DNA from: an uncultured Lachnospiraceae bacterium
Lineage (GTDB): Bacteria > Bacillota > Clostridia > Lachnospirales > Lachnospiraceae
Assembly (NCBI GenBank): GCA_910587935.1
Contig: CAJUNP010000048.1
Location: forward strand, 1 to 17,968
Direction of reading: 5' to 3'
DNA length: 17,968 bases
Part shown: positions 14,525 through 17,968 of the stretch, piece by piece
How positions within the stretch are numbered: the first letter of the stretch is position 1
Layout: each line of letters opens with the position of its first letter
Position numbers and translations under genes: made by a program
The notes under the pieces: model-generated
Told to the model about the DNA's origin: nothing
What the model saw: only the letters and a program-made list of their open reading frames with translations
Database searches by the model: none

Positions 14525-14570
14525 AACCATAGGTTGCAAATACAGTTACAAATTTGCAAATGTTATGGTT
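14525..14570. terminator. Hairpin between xylA and the opposing chemoreceptor gene
   Basis: AACCATA (14525-14531) pairs with TATGGTT (14564-14570), and inside it TTGCAAAT (14534-14541) pairs with ATTTGCAA (14552-14559). TCCTTTTCC follows on the plus strand. It begins one base after the xylA stop and overlaps the last eight codons of the chemoreceptor gene. A terminator for xylBA is likely, though the T-tract is interrupted. Confidence 0.5.
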
Positions 14571-16132
14571 TCCTTTTCCAGTTCAGACGCAACTGTATGA
14601 TTAACATCCATGCGGCTGGTAATTTCAGTCATATCTGCTACCAGATGCTGGGTGCGGCCTGCAACGCCGGAAATTCCCGAGGCCCCGTCATCAATAGCTT
14701 TGGTAATCATCTCTATGGAATTCACGATTTCTGCCATAGAAGCTTTGAGACGGCCCGTATTGGCATTAAATTCGTCCATAGCCCGACGGATATAGGCGGC
14801 GTCGTTTTGGTACTGCCGCCCGGAGGCAACAAAGGAAAGAAATTCTTTCAGGACAGATTCCTCAATATAATCTATTAGGTTTTGCGCATTTTCAGAAAGA
14901 TTGTAAACGGCATGAGTTACGGTGGCATTAACTTCCTGGATACGGTTGGCAGTTTCACTGCTGGAAGCGGCAAGCTGACGGATTTCTGATGCTACTACGG
15001 CAAATCCTTTTCCTGCTTCCCCGGCCCTTGCGGCTTCAACGGAGGCATTTAAGGCAATAATATTAGTCTGGGAAGAAATCCCCAGAATATCGTGAGTAAG
15101 ATTGTTTACCTGATCCACGCTGCGGCTTCCTTCGATGGATTCATTTAAGGCATTCAGAATTTCTTTCACTTTGGCACTGGTATTATCCATGCTCTCCTGT
15201 GCGGACTGTCCCATTTCTTCAGCCCTTATGTTCATCGCATTGCAATAGGCAGTGATTTTTTCACATTCCTCTGCCATACCTTCCGCGTCCTGCTGTACAT
15301 TTTTGGCATTCCGGTTGATATGGGAAGCATTATTGGCCACTTCCTGGATCGTTGCAGATAATTCTTTGGACAGAGATGACAGAACCATAGCGCTTTCGCT
15401 GGAAGTGCGTGTTCTCAACAACACTTCGTCTACTACTCCGCTAATGCGCCCGGAGCATCCCCGAAGCGTATTCAGGATGTTTTTGATAGGTTTAATTACG
15501 GACTTCAGAATAAGGGAAACCGAAATTAATACGAGTATAATGCAGGCAAGAGTGGAAGCGCCGTTTGTAATCATAGAACTGAGGTAAACGGAAGAAAGCT
15601 GTTTTCTTGCCTGAGCTGTCCTGTTACTGATGGAATTATCCAAAACACTGATACCGCTTTCAACTGCGGCGTTGAATGAAGCCACATCGCCGTTGGCAAA
15701 AGCATAGGCATCCTGTGTTTTGCTGGCGGCGCTGGCGCATACCAGAAAAATGAGTGAGTGTTTCAGAGAATCATAATCGGAGAGAAGTGTATTATAAGTA
15801 TCTCTGTCGGCATCCGTAATATACATTTCATAATCTGCCAGCATTTCGTCCAGTTTCTTTTCTTCCTCTTTTATGTCGCTGACAAGGGTAATCATAGTGT
15901 TATAGTCGGTAGCTACAATATGAGACAAAGCCATGTTATGTATATTCATAACAGATTGATGAATTTTTGCAAGCTGGGTTTTTCCCTCCATGTAATTGTC
16001 GGCAATATTAGCGGCATTGTCATTGACGTTTTTAATATTTGTAACTGCAAGGAGATTTGATATAAGCGCTACAATTCCGAGCAGAGCAATAGGCAGTATT
16101 AAACGGTATTTGATGTTCCATTTTTTCTTCAT
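14546..16132 (-). CDS. Methyl-accepting chemotaxis protein
   Basis: The 528-residue receptor has membrane spans at about residues 11-31 and 188-210, with an extracellular, mostly helical sensor domain between them (about 32-187) of the four-helix-bundle kind. A short KPI-containing linker after span 2 resembles a reduced HAMP domain. The long cytoplasmic coiled coil has the conserved CheA/CheW-binding tip at about 346-395 (ISSQTNIIALNASVEAARAG and GKGFAVVASEIRQLA). ATG 16132 was chosen as start; GGAGG lies 11 bases upstream. The gene follows a sugar-binding lipoprotein gene by 35 bases, so it may receive ligand through that protein. It ends in the xylA-side hairpin. Confidence 0.93.
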   Translation of the reverse strand: MKKKWNIKYRLILPIALLGIVALISNLLAVTNIKNVNDNAANIADNYMEGKTQLAKIHQSVMNIHNMALSHIVATDYNTMITLVSDIKEEEKKLDEMLADYEMYITDADRDTYNTLLSDYDSLKHSLIFLVCASAASKTQDAYAFANGDVASFNAAVESGISVLDNSISNRTAQARKQLSSVYLSSMITNGASTLACIILVLISVSLILKSVIKPIKNILNTLRGCSGRISGVVDEVLLRTRTSSESAMVLSSLSKELSATIQEVANNASHINRNAKNVQQDAEGMAEECEKITAYCNAMNIRAEEMGQSAQESMDNTSAKVKEILNALNESIEGSRSVDQVNNLTHDILGISSQTNIIALNASVEAARAGEAGKGFAVVASEIRQLAASSSETANRIQEVNATVTHAVYNLSENAQNLIDYIEESVLKEFLSFVASGRQYQNDAAYIRRAMDEFNANTGRLKASMAEIVNSIEMITKAIDDGASGISGVAGRTQHLVADMTEITSRMDVNHTVASELEKETITFANL

Positions 16133-16167
16133 AATCCCTATATCCTCCAAACATAATATTGTATTCC

Positions 16168-17457
16168 CTATGGGGCGGTAATTCCTTCCACCATCGTATC
16201 AAGCAGTTCCTGCAGATTCTTTCCTTCCGGATTTCCGGCGGCTATGTTCGTGGCGAATACGGTTACCGGATCCCAGAAATTGCCGCCGATACGCTGCAGA
16301 CATGAATATTCCGACTGGTCGATTAAAGCGGTGATTGCAAGAGAATCCTGTACGCTTGGGGATGCTGCGGCTTTTGTGTTGGAGGGGCCCTGCCCACGCA
16401 TTTCAAAACGAAGCTGTTGGTTTTGTTCATTGGAAATCCATTCCGCCAGCCGTGATGCCCATTCATAATGTCTGGAGTAAGCGTTAACGCCAATTAACTT
16501 ATAGCCGGAAAAAGATGCCATTTGTATTTGCCGGTTCGAGCAGGTATAAGTGGGGAGTTTAGCTGCCCCGTAATCTTTCCCCAGGGCATTTTTCATTGCA
16601 ACCGCATTCCAAACGCCGCTGACGCCGGCAATTACGGAACCGTCCTGAATCCCCGCAAGGAAGCCGGCTTCCACGGTATTGAAAAAAGCAGGACTTTGGG
16701 CGATAGAGAGCATGGCGCTGGCAACGTCCACCCCTTTGATATTTCCCTCTGTTCCGTTCCAGGTACAGAAATTGGTAATACCGTCGTCGTTTAGTCCGAC
16801 TTCCAGGCCTGTATTACCGAAAAAAGCGTAAACATACCATGCGGAAGACCAGTCCATGGTAATCTTTTTTCCGTTTTCCTCCGCAATCTGCAGCATGCGG
16901 TCGAAGGTTTTAATATCTTCCGGATTGAAATACTGTTTATTATAATAAAGGAAATAACCGTTGTCTGCCGTTAAGGGATAAGCGTATAGAACTTCTCCTA
17001 CGGAAGCGGCTTCCACGGCGCCGGGCAGATTTTCCGATTTGATATGGTCCGCATTTTCTACCGGTTCCAACGCGCCTGCCGCCACAAGCGTATTTAGCTG
17101 GTCGTCAGCAAAGGCGAAGACATCGGCTCCCGCTTCCAAATCTGCCATCAGGGCATCTTTACATCCTGATTCGCTTTGGGCGGCAAATGTAATTTGGAAA
17201 TTGGCCTGCCCTTGATATTCATCTTTAAAACTTTCAAAAATCTGGTTTAGAAGCGCTTCGTCCTCTTCGGCTCCCCAGACAACCAGCTCCACATCTTTGC
17301 TTTCCGGCGGCGCTTTTGGTTCGGGAATGTTTTCTTTACTGTTTTGCAAGTTTGTCTTGGTACCGGTAAGGCTGCCTTCCTGATCGGCCCTGGCACATCC
17401 GGACAAGGCAGCAGCCAATACTGCCGTTATAAGAAATGTACTTATTTTTTTGCTCAT
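16168..17457 (-). CDS. Extracellular sugar-binding lipoprotein (ABC-type solute-binding protein)
   Basis: The 429-residue protein starts with a lipoprotein signal: KK, a hydrophobic stretch FLITAVLAAA, and the lipobox LSGC with Cys21 as lipidated residue. A low-complexity Ser/Pro/Glu linker runs to about residue 55. The mature part has the MalE-like pattern: VELVVWGAEEDEALLNQIFE, a DVFAFADDQL segment, YAYPLTADNGYFLYYNK, and WISNEQNQQLRFEMRGQGPSN, each quoted in part. It would be anchored outside the membrane and bind an oligosaccharide. GAGAGG ten bases before ATG 17457 is the ribosome site. No ABC permease or ATPase gene lies beside it; instead a chemoreceptor follows, suggesting a role in taxis or a shared transporter encoded elsewhere. 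Confidence 0.92.
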   Translation of the reverse strand: MSKKISTFLITAVLAAALSGCARADQEGSLTGTKTNLQNSKENIPEPKAPPESKDVELVVWGAEEDEALLNQIFESFKDEYQGQANFQITFAAQSESGCKDALMADLEAGADVFAFADDQLNTLVAAGALEPVENADHIKSENLPGAVEAASVGEVLYAYPLTADNGYFLYYNKQYFNPEDIKTFDRMLQIAEENGKKITMDWSSAWYVYAFFGNTGLEVGLNDDGITNFCTWNGTEGNIKGVDVASAMLSIAQSPAFFNTVEAGFLAGIQDGSVIAGVSGVWNAVAMKNALGKDYGAAKLPTYTCSNRQIQMASFSGYKLIGVNAYSRHYEWASRLAEWISNEQNQQLRFEMRGQGPSNTKAAASPSVQDSLAITALIDQSEYSCLQRIGGNFWDPVTVFATNIAAGNPEGKNLQELLDTMVEGITAP

Positions 17458-17562
17458 GATTTTCCAACCTCTCATTCTGTTATCTTTTACCGCGTGGGTC
17501 TGAGTAATCTGCGCATAAGACAGTATTAGAGATTTTGCCGGTTGTAGTTTCAGCGCTTTTTT

Positions 17563-17576
17563 TGTAAACGCAAAAG
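17563..17576. promoter_or_regulatory. Weak cre-like site in the binding-protein leader
   Basis: TGTAAACGCAAAAG matches 11 of 14 positions of the CcpA cre consensus (TGWAARCGYTWNCW): the left half is perfect, the right half poor. It lies about 40-50 bases after the expected transcription start, where CcpA could block elongation. This could be chance. Confidence 0.25.
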
Positions 17577-17619
17577 AACATGACAGCCGGCTTTCAGATA
17601 ACTATTTGTTATTTATGTT

Positions 17620-17648
17620 ATTATAGCGATTTGCAAATCTTAATTCAA
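17620..17648 (-). promoter_or_regulatory. Promoter of the binding-protein/chemoreceptor operon with palindromic operator
   Basis: On the minus strand TTGAAT (17648-17643) and TATAAT (17625-17620) are 17 bp apart. The spacer contains GATTTGCAAATC (17628-17639), a perfect 12-bp palindrome lying between the -35 and -10 hexamers, the position of a repressor operator. The leader is about 155 bases and includes a weak GCCGG...CCGGC stem, not matched to any riboswitch I know. Confidence 0.6.
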
Positions 17649-17739
17649 TATGTTTCTTGATTTTTTCGCGCTATAAATTGAGGTTGAAAATGAAGGCCAG
17701 GCTGTGAAAAAAACATGGTGAATACCGCCTTGCCGTTGT

Positions 17740-17874
17740 TTATTCCGTCGAGCCCTTCCCGTAAATACTGTCCTGTACCTCCTGCATCTGATGGTTGGCC
17801 CGGTAAGCGGCGGCCAGTTCCAGCAGCAAGGAGCGTGCGACTGGACGGATCGCAAATGAAGGGTACGAGGGCAT
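17740..17874 (-). CDS. 44-codon ORF of unknown nature, possible gene remnant
   Basis: ATG at 17874 opens a 44-residue frame ending in TAA at 17742-17740. The product includes IRPVARSLLLELAAAYRAN and ends QDSIYGKGSTE, an amphipathic, protein-like composition. No ribosome site is visible before the ATG and it starts 18 bases after the HxlR stop. I do not recognise it. It may be the tail of a decayed gene or a fragment translated by read-through, or not coding at all. Between it and the operon promoter at 17648 nothing else is seen. Confidence 0.25.
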   Translation of the reverse strand: MPSYPSFAIRPVARSLLLELAAAYRANHQMQEVQDSIYGKGSTE

Positions 17875-17891
17875 TATTTAACGATAGGAAT

Positions 17892-17968
17892 TTATGGCAG
17901 TCTATTTTTATCTCCCCATTCACACATCCCATCTAATATAGGAATGAGCGATTTCCCACGTTCTGTCA
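17892..17968 (-). CDS. HxlR-family transcriptional regulator, C-terminus (partial)
   Basis: The last 24 residues plus stop are present, read leftward from the right edge; the start lies outside the window. The sequence TERGKSLIPILDGMCEWGDK is the typical end of the HxlR winged helix, where (L)TExGxxLxPxLxxxxxWG closes the wing and the final helix. HxlR regulators are small (about 110 residues) cytoplasmic DNA-binding proteins responding to redox, aldehyde or electrophile stress. Target genes are probably outside the window. The identity rests on this short but characteristic motif. Confidence 0.75.
   Translation of the reverse strand, partial: TERGKSLIPILDGMCEWGDKNRLP

Noticed and set aside
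17458..17620. Cyclic-di-GMP (GEMM) or other riboswitch in the chemotaxis leader
   Set aside because: The conserved GEMM core segments are not present and no other riboswitch consensus was recognised.
17645..17932. Longer minus-strand ORFs across the right-hand intergenic region
   Set aside because: They overlap the HxlR C-terminus in another frame and have low-quality composition; the HxlR frame is clearly the real one.
1..17968. CRISPR arrays, tRNA, rRNA, phage or transposase genes
   Set aside because: No regularly spaced direct repeats, no tRNA-like cloverleaf, no rRNA stretch and no integrase or transposase motif were seen on either strand.

Overview
This looks like a chromosomal segment of a low-to-mid-GC Clostridia, most like Lachnospiraceae. 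The inference rests on strong purine-rich Shine-Dalgarno sites, sigma-A promoters such as TTGAAA-17-TATAAT, and protein families common there: DtxR, a TipAL-type MerR, a bacterial NSS symporter, class II xylose isomerase with an AraC regulator, and a lipoprotein sugar-binding protein paired with a chemoreceptor. No rRNA, tRNA, CRISPR array, phage gene or insertion sequence was seen.

Layout. (1) 1-460: the N-terminus of a DtxR-type metal regulator reads leftward off the edge. Its divergent upstream region carries a perfect 16-bp inverted repeat, a terminator-like hairpin, an 18-bp dyad and a 28-codon ORF that may be a stub of an iron-transport (feoA-like) gene. (2) 456-2456: a TetR regulator and an MFS efflux pump, with two identical-half-site operators placed on the promoter. 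(3) 2502-4856: an NSS amine/amino-acid symporter, an arylalkylamine-type GNAT acetyltransferase and a MutT-like NUDIX hydrolase, closed by a long-stem hairpin. (4) 4924-5717: a convergent TipAL-like MerR regulator with a 19-bp-spacer promoter. (5) 5761-10490: a four-gene co-directional run behind one near-consensus promoter: a KAP-like P-loop NTPase of unknown role, a two-part GNAT protein, a nitrilase-superfamily amidohydrolase and a YcaQ/AlkX-type crosslink DNA glycosylase. (6) 10470-14523: an AraC regulator diverging from xylB and xylA, which together convert xylose to xylulose-5-phosphate. (7) 14546-17648: a leftward sugar-binding lipoprotein and methyl-accepting chemotaxis protein, with no permease genes beside them. 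(8) 17649-17968: a 44-codon ORF of unknown nature and the C-terminus of an HxlR regulator.

The window reads as small, self-regulated accessory modules: metal, drug efflux, amine uptake and acetylation, DNA damage or stress, pentose use, and sugar taxis. No complete system here is clearly new. The best candidates for something undescribed are the NTPase/GNAT/amidase/glycosylase operon, the permease-less binding-protein/chemoreceptor pair with a palindromic operator in its promoter, and the symporter/acetyltransferase pair.
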